Made by a program: the position numbers and the translations under genes. Shown in pieces: positions 7,611-16,681 of a stretch of 64,000 bases of DNA (the first letter of the stretch is position 1; each line of letters begins with the position of its first letter). The DNA comes from Planctomycetota bacterium (GTDB lineage Bacteria; Planctomycetota; Planctomycetia; Planctomycetales; Planctomycetaceae), in the NCBI GenBank assembly GCA_027623235.1, contig JAQBVJ010000016.1:16958-80957 (forward strand), written 5' to 3'. The notes beneath the pieces are model-generated. The model was not told the origin of the DNA, searched no databases, and worked only from the letters and a program-made list of their open reading frames with translations.

Positions 7611-9181
7611 CGCGTCCCCCGCAGTCGATCGACGAGTTGCTTCAATGTGGTCGCCATGTCGTTGGCCTGGTGAGCCGCCCGCTGAGTGCTCGCGGCTCCC
7701 TGGGCCGTTTCCTTTGCGGCCTGGGCGACAGCCGCAATGTTTCGGGCAATCTCGGCGCTGCCGTCGGCGGCTTTGCCGACGTTCTCGCTGATCTCGCGAG
7801 TCGTCATACTCTGTTGCTCGACCGCGCTGGCGATCGAATTCTGGAAATCGTTAATCCGCAGAATGATGTCGCTGATTTCGCTGATCGCGCGCACGGCGTC
7901 CGTCGAGTCTTCCTGAATCGCCACGATCCGCCGGGCAATGTCGTCAGTGGCCTTCGCCGTTTCTTCGGACAGTTGTTTGACCGCGTTGGCGACGACGGCG
8001 AATCCTTTGCCCGCCTCTCCCGCTCTGGCCGCTTCGATCGTCGCGTTCAGGGCCAGCATGTGAGTCTGCTCGGCAATCGCCGTGATCACCTTGATGACCT
8101 CGCCAACTTCCGCGCTGCTCGTGCCGAGCCGATCGACGGTCTCGCGAGTGGTCGCCGTGACGGCAACCGCGTCGTGAGCGACCGCGGCCGCTTCGCTCGC
8201 GCTGGAAGCGATCTCGCGAATGCTGGCTCCAATGTCGTTGACGCCGGACGCGGCCGTCTGTGAGTTCTGACTGACCTGCTCGGCCGATCTCGCGACGACG
8301 GCCGCCTGAATGGTCGTCTCTTCCGCCGTGGCCCCCATTTGATGGCTGACCGTCATCAGCTCGTCAGAAGACTGAGCGAGGACTTCGGTCGTCTCCGCGA
8401 CGCTCGTAATCAAATGACGGATCACTGATCGGCCGCGGGTCAGCAGCCCGATGACCAGCGCGAGACCACTTCCCGCCAGAAGGACGTACGTGATCAGAGA
8501 CTGCTGAAACTTCTCGGCCTGCTGCGTCGCAATGCCGTCCATCGGTAGCGTAACCTCCAGGACACCTCGCACGTCGCCGACTTTCCAGTCGGACTTCGGC
8601 GTATCCGGGTGGCTGTTGTGACAGTTCACACAGGCCGGTCGCATCAGGTCCGCTGTGGCATACCGCATCGACTGTCGACCGTTGACCTGTTCGAGCCGAT
8701 AGAACGGCTCTTCGGGGACTTCCTGGAGCGTCTTCCAGGCCTGCTTCGCAAATTCGTCTCTCAAGCCGCCTCCCGCTTCCACTCGCCACGGGAACGGGTA
8801 ATCGCTGTAGAGTTTCGCACTGACGCCTGAACCGTCTTTGCCAATGCTCTCGGCCAGTTTCATCGTCAGGGTCGCCGGCAGAGGAATCGCGTTCTCTTTC
8901 TCTTTGTAGTCGTGCGTCACTTCCATGCCATGCGCTTTCGCCGGACCGACGACTTCAGAGGTGTAGAGGCTGCGGAAATTCGCCAGCGCTTCGGAATACG
9001 CTCGTGCGTCCTGCAGGGCGATCGCCTCAACGATCTCGCCTTCGGACTTCGACTGCTGCCACAACAGAAATGCGACGGAGCCGACGGACAACAGGACCAG
9101 CAGATGAACGATCGGATCCCGGACCATCGTGCTCAGAAATTCTGAGGAAGTGACCTGACCGGATGATTGAGTAGGCGTCAT
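7607..9181 (-). CDS. Methyl-accepting chemotaxis protein with heme-type (Tll0287-like) sensor domain
   Basis: 524 residues. TM1 is about residues 25-42 and TM2 about 229-248; the 185 residues between them are periplasmic. That domain resembles Tll0287-like/DUF3365 sensors: '[20 protein letters not shown]' has a CxxCH heme-attachment motif (C184, C187, H188) and is followed by '[13 protein letters not shown]'. Family members bind c-type heme and are proposed redox or gas sensors. The cytoplasmic part is a chemoreceptor signalling domain with hairpin tip '[20 protein letters not shown]' near residue 380. Glu/Gln pairs suitable for methylation are present. Only 46 bp separate it from the upstream receptor gene. 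The sensor specificity (heme ligand or redox) is inference. Confidence 0.88.
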   Translation of the reverse strand: MTPTQSSGQVTSSEFLSTMVRDPIVHLLVLLSVGSVAFLLWQQSKSEGEIVEAIALQDARAYSEALANFRSLYTSEVVGPAKAHGMEVTHDYKEKENAIPLPATLTMKLAESIGKDGSGVSAKLYSDYPFPWRVEAGGGLRDEFAKQAWKTLQEVPEEPFYRLEQVNGRQSMRYATADLMRPACVNCHNSHPDTPKSDWKVGDVRGVLEVTLPMDGIATQQAEKFQQSLITYVLLAGSGLALVIGLLTRGRSVIRHLITSVAETTEVLAQSSDELMTVSHQMGATAEETTIQAAVVARSAEQVSQNSQTAASGVNDIGASIREIASSASEAAAVAHDAVAVTATTRETVDRLGTSSAEVGEVIKVITAIAEQTHMLALNATIEAARAGEAGKGFAVVANAVKQLSEETAKATDDIARRIVAIQEDSTDAVRAISEISDIILRINDFQNSIASAVEQQSMTTREISENVGKAADGSAEIARNIAAVAQAAKETAQGAASTQRAAHQANDMATTLKQLVDRLRGTR

Positions 9182-9227
9182 GAGTAGCTGCTCAGTCTTG
9201 AGTAGATTGGTGTGCGTTGTCTTCTCT

Positions 9228-11294
9228 TTATTCCGTAGCTGGTTTGAATCTCTGAATCAGTTGCTCAAGTCCTGAAAGCGCGTTCGCTGACTTGCGTGAC
9301 GACGACGGCTCGACCGATTGAGCGGACGAATCGCGCGCGGCCTGCGCGGCGGTTGTGATATTCCTGGCGGTCTCGACATTTTCCTGTGCGGCGAGAACGA
9401 CGGCCTGACTGATGTCCGTTGTCGAGGCGGATTTCTTTTCGACCTGCCGCTGGTACTCGTCGATTTCTCCGATGATCCCGCCGATTCGAGCCATCGCGGC
9501 AACGGCCCCCTGCGTGTCAGCCTGAATCGATTCGATTTTTTCGCGAATGCTGTCCGTGGCGCTGGCCGTTTTCTTTGAGAGCTCCATCACAGCGTTCGCC
9601 ACGACAGCGAATCCTCGCCCGGATTCTCCGGCGCGAGCGGCTTCGATCGTCGCGTTCAGTGCCAGCAGGTTCGTCTGTTTCGCGATCGACGTAATCAGTT
9701 TTGTGATGTTGCTGATTTCGGCACTGCTGACTCCCAGCCGATTGACCGTCGCGTTGGTCGCGCTCGCCAGTTCGACGGCCTCGTTCGCGACTCGCGCGAC
9801 TTCGTTGGCGCTGCTGGAAATCTCTTCGATGCTGCGTCGTAAACCGCGCACTCCTTCCGCGACGGTCATCGCGTTCTGATCGACCTGCTCGGAGAACGTG
9901 ATGATCGCATCGCTGGCCCGGTTGACGATCTGCTCGGATTCCTGCCGCGCCTGTTCGAGACGGTCGAGGACGCTGTTGTACCGCTCGGCGATCTGACCCA
10001 CTTCGGTGAACGGCTCGACCGGAGCCCGCAGACTCAGGTCACCCGTTCGCGACTGATGGTCCATCGCGAGAAACAGATCGCCAAGTTCCGTCGACGCGCC
10101 ATGCTCGCTGACGTTCAGACCGATGTGCTCGTCCTCAGGCGAAACCCGCAGCCGGAAATGCGGCGCGATTAACTTGAGAGCCAGGTACGCGGTTCCAAAG
10201 GCCCAGAAAAAACAGACGAGCGATCCAAAAATCTGAACCCCGATCTGCGATCCCCACGAGAGCCCCGTGCCCAGGCGGTCGCTCTGACCGAAGATCCCCA
10301 GTGCCACCGTTCCCCAGGCACCGGCCGCTCCGTGAACCGGCACGGCTCCGACGACGTCGTCGATGCGGGCCCGCTCCAGCAGGCTCTCCACAATCAGCAT
10401 GAGGACAGCTCCCACCGCACCGATCAGCACGGCAGAGGGCGATGTGACTGCGTGGCAACTTGCTGTAATCGCGACAAGTCCGGCCAGCGTTCCATTCATC
10501 ACGTGCTTCGTTTCCGGCAGCCCGTCGCGTCGCCAGCCAATAGCGACAGCCGTCAACATGCCGGCCGCTCCCGCGATCATTGTGCGGGCAATAATCCCCG
10601 GCACCTGATCGGTCAGGCCCAGCGCGCTGCCTCCGTTGAATCCGATCCAGCCGAACCAGAGCAGCAGCGTTCCGAGCAGTGCCAGAGGAAAATTGCTGCC
10701 CTGAATGTTTGCCGGCGGTCCGCCCTCCGGGAATCGACCGGTCCGCGGTCCGATCACAATCACAACGGCCAGTGCGACCCAGCCGCCAATACTATGCACG
10801 ACGGAGGAACCGGCAAAGTCGCGGAAGCCCATCTTCCCGAGCCATCCGGTGTAGTTTCCGTCGAGCAATCCACTCCACGCCCAGTGCCCGAACAGCGGAT
10901 AGATCAGACCGGACAGAATCGCCGCAAACACCAGATACGATCCGAACCGCATTCGTTCTGCGACCGCTCCCGACACGATCGTTGTCGACGTCCCAACAAA
11001 CATCGCCTGAAACAGAAAGAAGCTGGCCACCCACGGACCGACGTCCTGGAACGACGTGAAGAACTTCGACGATCCGAAGATTCCTCCTTCCGACGAGCCG
11101 AACATCAGAGCGAAACCAAATCCCCAGAACAGCACGATCGAGATCCCGAAGTCGGCGATATTCTTGATCGCGACGTTGATGTTGTTCTTTGAGCGGGTCA
11201 GTCCGGATTCCAGGCACATGAAACCGGCCTGCATCAGCAGCACGAAACCCGCGCTGACGATGACCCAGAGGATGTCGAGTTGTGTTTTTTCCAT
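9228..11294 (-). CDS. Ammonium transporter (Amt) fused to a chemoreceptor signalling domain
   Basis: 688 residues. Residues 1-385 are a full Amt/Mep/Rh channel with about 11 membrane helices. The substrate-binding Asp and first pore His are in 'DFAGSSVVH' (D159, H167) and the second pore His in 'VPVHGAAG' (H321), so the twin-His pore is intact. '[12 protein letters not shown]' is the usual Amt C-terminal tail. Residues about 414-450 ('[20 protein letters not shown]') look like a HAMP second half, followed by a chemoreceptor signalling domain whose tip is '[20 protein letters not shown]' (about 537-556). The frame can be extended to a TTG at 11333, but the ATG at 11294 has GAG spaced upstream and begins exactly where Amt proteins begin. 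Role inferred: direct ammonium sensing feeding CheA. It could also transport. Confidence 0.92.
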   Translation of the reverse strand: MEKTQLDILWVIVSAGFVLLMQAGFMCLESGLTRSKNNINVAIKNIADFGISIVLFWGFGFALMFGSSEGGIFGSSKFFTSFQDVGPWVASFFLFQAMFVGTSTTIVSGAVAERMRFGSYLVFAAILSGLIYPLFGHWAWSGLLDGNYTGWLGKMGFRDFAGSSVVHSIGGWVALAVVIVIGPRTGRFPEGGPPANIQGSNFPLALLGTLLLWFGWIGFNGGSALGLTDQVPGIIARTMIAGAAGMLTAVAIGWRRDGLPETKHVMNGTLAGLVAITASCHAVTSPSAVLIGAVGAVLMLIVESLLERARIDDVVGAVPVHGAAGAWGTVALGIFGQSDRLGTGLSWGSQIGVQIFGSLVCFFWAFGTAYLALKLIAPHFRLRVSPEDEHIGLNVSEHGASTELGDLFLAMDHQSRTGDLSLRAPVEPFTEVGQIAERYNSVLDRLEQARQESEQIVNRASDAIITFSEQVDQNAMTVAEGVRGLRRSIEEISSSANEVARVANEAVELASATNATVNRLGVSSAEISNITKLITSIAKQTNLLALNATIEAARAGESGRGFAVVANAVMELSKKTASATDSIREKIESIQADTQGAVAAMARIGGIIGEIDEYQRQVEKKSASTTDISQAVVLAAQENVETARNITTAAQAARDSSAQSVEPSSSRKSANALSGLEQLIQRFKPATE

Positions 11295-11333
11295 GACGAA
11301 TTTCTCAAACGGCGGTGAGTCTCGATCGATCAA

Positions 11334-13718
11334 TCAGCTCGACGGAACAGGCTCGATGGCTTCAGCGGATTCCCGGCCGGCATTGCCAATGAGTCGGGAC
11401 ACGTCAATCAGGTCCGTCACTTTTCCGTCAACCACGGCGGCACGCACGCTGTCTCCCAGCGAGTGCTCCCTGCAGTCGTCCGGTTGTTCCACAATGTCCA
11501 GAATGCGATCCACAATCAGTCCGACTGTGCCGTGCCCACTTCGATGCACGACGACCGGCAATCGATCCGGCTCGGTCAGATTCGCCGGCTCGCCTAGCAG
11601 TTTGTGAGTTCGCAGCAAAGGCAGAAGCTCACCCTCCACCTGCAGAACCTCCCGTTGTCCGGCGAATTCGATTCCGTCTCGCGAGGCGCTGGTCAGACGA
11701 GTCACTTCAGCCAGCGGCAGACCGATCCGACGTCGACCGACCTGACACACCAGCAGATTCTCTCGGGATTTTCCTGGCCGCGCGATCGTCGAAGGCGACT
11801 GTTCGGCGACGCCCTGCATTCTGACAAGCAGTCCGGCATGCCGGGCGACACCAGGAATGTCGAGGATCAGCGCGACCGTGCCGTCACCCATGATTGTTGC
11901 ACCGGTGTAGAAGATCAGACTGTCCAGCACGCATCCGATCGGCTTGACGACGATCTCCTCCGTCCCGCTGACCGAATCAACGACGAGGGCAAACCGTCGC
12001 GCTCCCGCCTGAACGACCACGATGCTCAGCCCGTCTTCGGAGTCTTCGTCAGCTCGCTGAATTCCGCGTCCAAAGATTTCGCTCAGCCACAGCAGCGGCA
12101 GCACCTCGCCACGCAGCCGAAAAACCGGCGCGTTGTGAAACAGCTCGCCCGGATTGGTCGCCTCGGCTCCCTCCAGACAAATCAGCTCGATCACGTTGAC
12201 CTGAGGAATCGCGTATCGCTGTTCGGACTGACGAATGATGAGTGCCGGGACGATGGCCAGCGTCAACGGCAACGTGATGTGCACCGTCGTGCTCTGCCCT
12301 GGGACACTGTCAATATCGACGGTGCCACCGATGTCCTCGATGTTTGTCCGCACGACGTCCAGTCCAACGCCGCGGCCGGACAGACTGGTAATGGTCCTGG
12401 ACGTTGAGAAGCCCGCGGCAAAGACCAATGGATGCAGCTCGTCGTTCGACATCGTGGCACCCTGCACGGCCGTGATCAAACCTCGCTGAATGGCCTTCTC
12501 TCGAATGCGAACGGTGTCCAGTCCAGCTCCATCGTCCGCCACTTCGATGTGCACATGCCCGCCCTGATGCCAGGCTCGCAGTGACAATCGACCCTGTGGC
12601 GACTTGCCTCGCTTCTTCCGCTCGTCCGGACTTTCGAGGCCGTGGTCGATCGCGTTTCGAATGAGGTGCAACAGGGGATCGGTGAGGGCTTCCAGCAGCG
12701 TCTTGTCGAGTTCTGTCGTGTCTCCCTCAACATGAAGCGAAACATCTTTGCGGCAGTTGTGCGCCAGGTCGCGAACCATCCGCGGGTAGCGGTGCCAGAT
12801 ACTGCGGATCTGCTGCATCCGTGTTTTCAGGACGCCCTCCTGGAGTTCACTGGTCAGCAGATTGAGACGCTGGACCGGGTTCGTCATCGATTTGTCAGTC
12901 TGATTGCCAAACGTCTCGACAATCTGGTTGCGGGCGAGCACAAGTTCCCCGACAAGATTCATCAGACGATCCAGCAAATGAACGTCGACCCGCACGAGAC
13001 TGGATGCCGCGCTGCCGGCATGGCTCGATCCGTAATCTGTCGCGGAGTCGGACGTACCAAACAGACTTCCGGTCGATTCGAAGATCGAATTGACTTCAGA
13101 AGACGGCGGCTCCTCGCGTTTCGCTGGCGGCGGCTTTGGAAGTTTCGCTTTCGAACCGGCCTGAACCTCCGACAGGTCTCCTTTGGAAAGCGGACGGGCA
13201 ATCGTTGCCATGTCAAAGTCAGGAGATTGCGGACCCGGGAACTCGACGTTCGGCTCACCCTCCTCCAGTGCGAATGTCATCGTTGGTGTGAAAGCGTCAT
13301 CAGCGCGGGACGGTGGCGCGGACGCAGCGTCGGATGTTTCGCTCAGGCCCCGGAGCTTTTTCTCGACGTCGTCGAATCGATCGCTGCCTTCCGAAGCCGA
13401 CTTTTCAATCGTCAGCAGCATGCGGCGGAGGGCGTCAAGCAATTCCAGCAGCGCGTCAGTGATCGTCGCGTTGAGCTGCAGCTCGCCAGCGCGAATCTGC
13501 TGCAGCACATTTTCGCCGGCATGAGCCAACTGGCCGAGCCGATGAAAATCCAGGAATCCGGCGTTGCCCTTGATCGTGTGCAGCGAGCGGAACGCGCTGT
13601 CGCAGCGCTCGACGTCGCGCGGATTTGCCTCCAGGGCGATCAGGTCGCCGTCCAGCCGATCGAGCCCCTCCCGGCTCTCAACGAGAAACTCCTTTACGAA
13701 TTCATCAGGTTGGCTCAT
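11334..13718 (-). CDS. cheA: Chemotaxis histidine kinase CheA with tandem C-terminal CheW domains
   Basis: 794 residues. The N-terminal Hpt domain has phospho-acceptor His47 in 'SLHTIKGNAGFL'. A long Pro/Ser-rich linker (about 130-240) replaces a recognisable P2 domain. Next come the P3 dimerisation helices ('LVRVDVHLLDRLMNLVGELV') and the ATPase with N box 'LIRNAIDHGLE', G1 'DDGAGLD' and G2 'GRGVGLDVV'. Two CheW-like domains follow, about 535-660 and 670-780, where one is usual; the second contains 'LLPLLRTHKLLGE' and 'VGLIVDRILDIVEQ'. No fused receiver is present, so its phosphate must go to CheB or to a receiver elsewhere. It sits between the kinase/receiver gene (273 bp upstream) and the Amt-receptor gene (39 bp downstream). 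Confidence 0.94.
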   Translation of the reverse strand: MSQPDEFVKEFLVESREGLDRLDGDLIALEANPRDVERCDSAFRSLHTIKGNAGFLDFHRLGQLAHAGENVLQQIRAGELQLNATITDALLELLDALRRMLLTIEKSASEGSDRFDDVEKKLRGLSETSDAASAPPSRADDAFTPTMTFALEEGEPNVEFPGPQSPDFDMATIARPLSKGDLSEVQAGSKAKLPKPPPAKREEPPSSEVNSIFESTGSLFGTSDSATDYGSSHAGSAASSLVRVDVHLLDRLMNLVGELVLARNQIVETFGNQTDKSMTNPVQRLNLLTSELQEGVLKTRMQQIRSIWHRYPRMVRDLAHNCRKDVSLHVEGDTTELDKTLLEALTDPLLHLIRNAIDHGLESPDERKKRGKSPQGRLSLRAWHQGGHVHIEVADDGAGLDTVRIREKAIQRGLITAVQGATMSNDELHPLVFAAGFSTSRTITSLSGRGVGLDVVRTNIEDIGGTVDIDSVPGQSTTVHITLPLTLAIVPALIIRQSEQRYAIPQVNVIELICLEGAEATNPGELFHNAPVFRLRGEVLPLLWLSEIFGRGIQRADEDSEDGLSIVVVQAGARRFALVVDSVSGTEEIVVKPIGCVLDSLIFYTGATIMGDGTVALILDIPGVARHAGLLVRMQGVAEQSPSTIARPGKSRENLLVCQVGRRRIGLPLAEVTRLTSASRDGIEFAGQREVLQVEGELLPLLRTHKLLGEPANLTEPDRLPVVVHRSGHGTVGLIVDRILDIVEQPDDCREHSLGDSVRAAVVDGKVTDLIDVSRLIGNAGRESAEAIEPVPSS

Positions 13719-13756
13719 GGATTTCCGTGGTGACCCGCGAAGACAATCTGCACTGC

Positions 13757-13808
13757 TTCCCTCAATGAAACAGTTCCCTCAATGAAACAGGCTCCCTCAG
13801 TGAAACAC
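13757..13808. repeat. Three-copy 17-bp tandem repeat upstream of cheA
   Basis: TTCCCTCAATGAAACAG occurs at 13757-13773 and again, perfectly, at 13774-13790. A third diverged copy (CTCCCTCAGTGAAACAC) follows at 13792-13808 after a one-base insertion. The array lies about 40-90 bp before the cheA start. On the minus strand each unit contains a GAGGGAA box, so it could affect transcription or translation of cheA, but this is only inference. Confidence 0.7.
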
Positions 13809-13991
13809 GAAGCAACGAGTATAGACGCCTCTTCGAGGCAGAAGGCATCGGCGAATCATCGACTGTGCAGTACGAGACAGACCATGCCGGCGTAACGTGC
13901 CAGATCGATCATTCATGACTGGATGCAAAGCCAGTCTTGAAGATCAACGGCGAGATGTGACCTGTCGCCGGGAGGTTCTTCAACGAGATCG

Positions 13992-15926
13992 TTACAGGAA
14001 CAGTCGAACGAGGATGTTACGGACCTGATCAGGCTCAAAACTTTTACCGCAGATCGCGGAGACGCCCAGCTGGTAAACCTGAGCCAGTTTTGTCGGATCA
14101 AATTCTGTTGTGACCATGACAACGGGGAGCTCGCGATGAGAACTCTCCGTTCGAATCCAGCTCACAAACTGCTCGCCATCCATGCGCGGCATGTTGTAAT
14201 CCGTGATGACCAGGTCGAACGGCTCCTGCTTCAACCGGTCGGCTCCGTCCAATCCGTCTTCCGCCATCGTGAAATCCACGAAGCCGAGTTTCGTGAGCGT
14301 CTGCTGAATTCGGCGGCGAGCGACACTGCTGTCATCGACGATCAAAACTCGCTTCGCCACCAGCGCCGTGAGGACGCCGGATCCTCCCGAGTCCGCTGTC
14401 AGCAGTTGGTCGATGGCGTTTTTGAGCTGCGGCGCGTCAAACGGCTTTTGAATCAGCCGCGTTGAACCCGTTCGTTGAATGGACAGGTTGACTGGTTCCG
14501 GCAGCGGACTGGATGCCATCACCAGGGCCGGAATTCCTGCCCAGCGAATTTCGTCGCGCATCCGTTCGACAAACTGCAGACCGGACATGTCTGCCAGTTC
14601 TGAACTGACAAGCACAACGTGAGCCGGCAGCACACTGAGTTTGTCGATCGCTTCCGCGGCGTTCGATGCGACGTGAACGTCGTCAATTTCCAGTGACCCC
14701 AGCAGCTTCTTAATCATGCCTGCCTGAAGCCGGGATTCCTCGATGATCAGCACAGTCGTTTCCTGAGCCGTGCGAATTGCGACATCGCTTGTCGGCGGAC
14801 ATCCTTCCGGCAGCACTTCGTCCAGCGCGGCCAGGACTTCGTCCATCGACTGAAACCGATCGTCCCGCGACTTGGCGAGCATCTTCTGAAAAATGGCATC
14901 CAGTTCGGACGTGGCGTCGCGAACGTGCTCAGTCAGAGATGGCGGCTTCGCGTCGCGGTGTGCCAGAATTCGCTCCAGAACCGTGCCACCACCGAATGGC
15001 CGCTCGCCCGTCAGAATAAAAAAGAACGTGCAGCCCAGGCTGTAGATGTCAGCGCGATGATCGACGGTGCTGCTGTCGTTGGCCTGTTCCGGCGGCAGAT
15101 AATCCACCGTTCCGGCAACAACTCCCGCCTGCGTCAAGCCGCTGCCGGTGTCCTTCCCGCCGCCCGGTTCGATCAGTCGAGCCAGACCGAGATCGGCGAC
15201 CTTTGTCACACCATTCACGTCGCGCATCAGGTTGGCCGGTTTGATGTCTCGATGCACGACTCCCTGACGATGCGCGAAGCTCAGCGCCTGAGCCGTCTGC
15301 CGCAACACAGTCACGGCATCCCGCAACGGGAGTGGCCCGGATTTTTCAACGATCTGCCGCAGATTGGAGCCCTCAACATATTCCATCACCAGGAAGTCGC
15401 CGAGTTCACATTCATCCGCGTCGTAGGCAGAGATGATGTGTGGGTGAGTCAGTCGCGCTGCCGCTTCAATCTCTCGCCGGAACCGCGTGATGAACTCAGC
15501 AGTCGCCAGTCCTTTGCGGATCGTCTTCACCGCGACGACGCGTTTCATACGCCTGTGAAGTGCCTTGTAGACGGCCCCCATTCCGCCGCGGCCAATCCGA
15601 CTCAGCAGAATGTAGTTGCCCAGCAGCAGTTCACCGGACCGCCCCTGAGCGACCCGCCTCGCCTGAAACGACGTGAGGCGACCTGTCTTCGTGAGGTAGT
15701 CAAGAAGCTGCCCACTGTCGGGCGGCGGACCGGCATCTTCGAGTTCGTGCCGCGCCGCGGACAGCGACGTATCGTCGAGAATCCCGGCTCGCAGAATCGA
15801 ATCGGCCGCCTGGTCAATCGAGATCTCAACCCAGTTCGGGTTACTCGAAAAAACAGTCGCGCCACACTCATCCGCCGACCCTGAGGGAGGCGGGGACGAA
15901 GAATCATCCGCGCTGTGATCTGCCAT
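13992..15926 (-). CDS. Ser/Thr protein kinase with two C-terminal receiver domains
   Basis: 644 residues from the ATG at 15926, chosen because GGAGG stands 7 bases upstream (the frame is open to 15956). Residues 100-370 form a Hanks-type kinase: glycine loop 'IGRGGMGAVY', K134 in 'VAVKTI', 'HRDIKPANL' (D227), 'ADLGLAR' (D245) and 'GTVDYLPPE'. All catalytic residues are present. Two receivers follow. REC1 (about 391-509) has Glu396-Glu397 and Lys494, but Ser441 stands where the phospho-acceptor Asp should be, so it is probably not phosphorylated. REC2 (about 525-644) is complete: Asp-Asp pair 531-532, D576 in 'VITDYNMP', K628. No membrane segment, so cytoplasmic. As first gene of the chemosensory cluster it is the likely output target of CheA: REC2 phosphorylation could control Ser/Thr kinase activity. 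Confidence 0.93.
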   Translation of the reverse strand: MADHSADDSSSPPPSGSADECGATVFSSNPNWVEISIDQAADSILRAGILDDTSLSAARHELEDAGPPPDSGQLLDYLTKTGRLTSFQARRVAQGRSGELLLGNYILLSRIGRGGMGAVYKALHRRMKRVVAVKTIRKGLATAEFITRFRREIEAAARLTHPHIISAYDADECELGDFLVMEYVEGSNLRQIVEKSGPLPLRDAVTVLRQTAQALSFAHRQGVVHRDIKPANLMRDVNGVTKVADLGLARLIEPGGGKDTGSGLTQAGVVAGTVDYLPPEQANDSSTVDHRADIYSLGCTFFFILTGERPFGGGTVLERILAHRDAKPPSLTEHVRDATSELDAIFQKMLAKSRDDRFQSMDEVLAALDEVLPEGCPPTSDVAIRTAQETTVLIIEESRLQAGMIKKLLGSLEIDDVHVASNAAEAIDKLSVLPAHVVLVSSELADMSGLQFVERMRDEIRWAGIPALVMASSPLPEPVNLSIQRTGSTRLIQKPFDAPQLKNAIDQLLTADSGGSGVLTALVAKRVLIVDDSSVARRRIQQTLTKLGFVDFTMAEDGLDGADRLKQEPFDLVITDYNMPRMDGEQFVSWIRTESSHRELPVVMVTTEFDPTKLAQVYQLGVSAICGKSFEPDQVRNILVRLFL

Positions 15927-16232
15927 CAAGCGGCCTCCGGTACGCTGCCCTCTCACCGGTTGCTGTCACAGTCTCCTCCATTCAGAAGCCCTGACAATCG
16001 GCTCGAGGGCTGTCGGAATGATCTACAACTCTGCGGCCAATCTTCACCGCATTCCCAATCTTCACCGCATTCAACGAGACCTGCAACCTCGGCGACTCCA
16101 CTTGTTTCGCCGACGAGGCTCGGCAGTCACTGCGGAGAAGGGAAGGACTGTCCAGAATTCCTGGACGCTGGGTAGAATCGAATGCGTTGTTCAATCGAAG
16201 TCGACAACTCCCGGTTTGGTCGGAGAAGTTTC
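15927..16232. promoter_or_regulatory. Divergent intergenic region with an 18-bp tandem duplication
   Basis: This 306-bp region separates the kinase gene (minus) from the small hypothetical gene (plus), so promoters for both should lie here. The only structure I see is a perfect tandem duplication of CCAATCTTCACCGCATTC at 16037-16054 and 16055-16072. No convincing -35/-10 pair can be assigned by eye. Confidence 0.4.
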
Positions 16233-16622
16233 ATGGATCAGAAGTTTGAAGGAGTTCCGCAGGCCGAGATTCGGCTCGATGGAAGCCGCCTCATCCGAGG
16301 CCACGTCAGCAACGACTGGGGACTGCGGCTGCAATGGCAGATCGCTCGCGGCGAGGAAACGGTCGCGACGCCGCTCGCCCGCGTTCACCTTGAGCACGAG
16401 CTGGGAAAGCTGGACCCCGGCACGTACCAGGCCGTGCTCCAGATGTGGAAGTACGTGAATTATCTGAAGGACAAAGACGGCGAATTTACGGTCAGTAAAT
16501 ACGTCGATATCTCGAACCGGCTGGCGTTCGAAGTGGCGGCAGACGGCTCGATCAAACAGGTCGAAATCGCCGCGCCCGTTGCCGATCCGGCAACCGCGAC
16601 AACAGCGGCCGCTGCAAAGTGA
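16233..16622 (+). CDS. Hypothetical protein (129 aa)
   Basis: 129 residues, no signal peptide and no membrane segment. The ATG at 16233 was chosen because CGGAGAAG precedes it at good spacing. The sequence is mixed alpha/beta with a run of acidic and aromatic residues ('GTYQAVLQMWKYVNYLKDKD') and ends in an Ala/Thr-rich tail of low complexity. I do not recognise a family. It lies 59 bp before the DUF1501 gene on the same strand, so the two may be co-transcribed with the lactonase gene. Codon use matches the neighbours, which supports a real gene. Confidence 0.7.
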   Translation: MDQKFEGVPQAEIRLDGSRLIRGHVSNDWGLRLQWQIARGEETVATPLARVHLEHELGKLDPGTYQAVLQMWKYVNYLKDKDGEFTVSKYVDISNRLAFEVAADGSIKQVEIAAPVADPATATTAAAAK

Positions 16623-16681
16623 GGGCGATCGCGAGACGTCCTCAACGGAATCCAACTCCCCATCGAATCAGGGTCTGAGAG

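Noticed and set aside
11295..11333. TTG start giving 13 extra residues to the Amt-chemoreceptor fusion
   Set aside because: The ATG at 11294 has better spacing to a GAG box and coincides with the start of the Amt homology.
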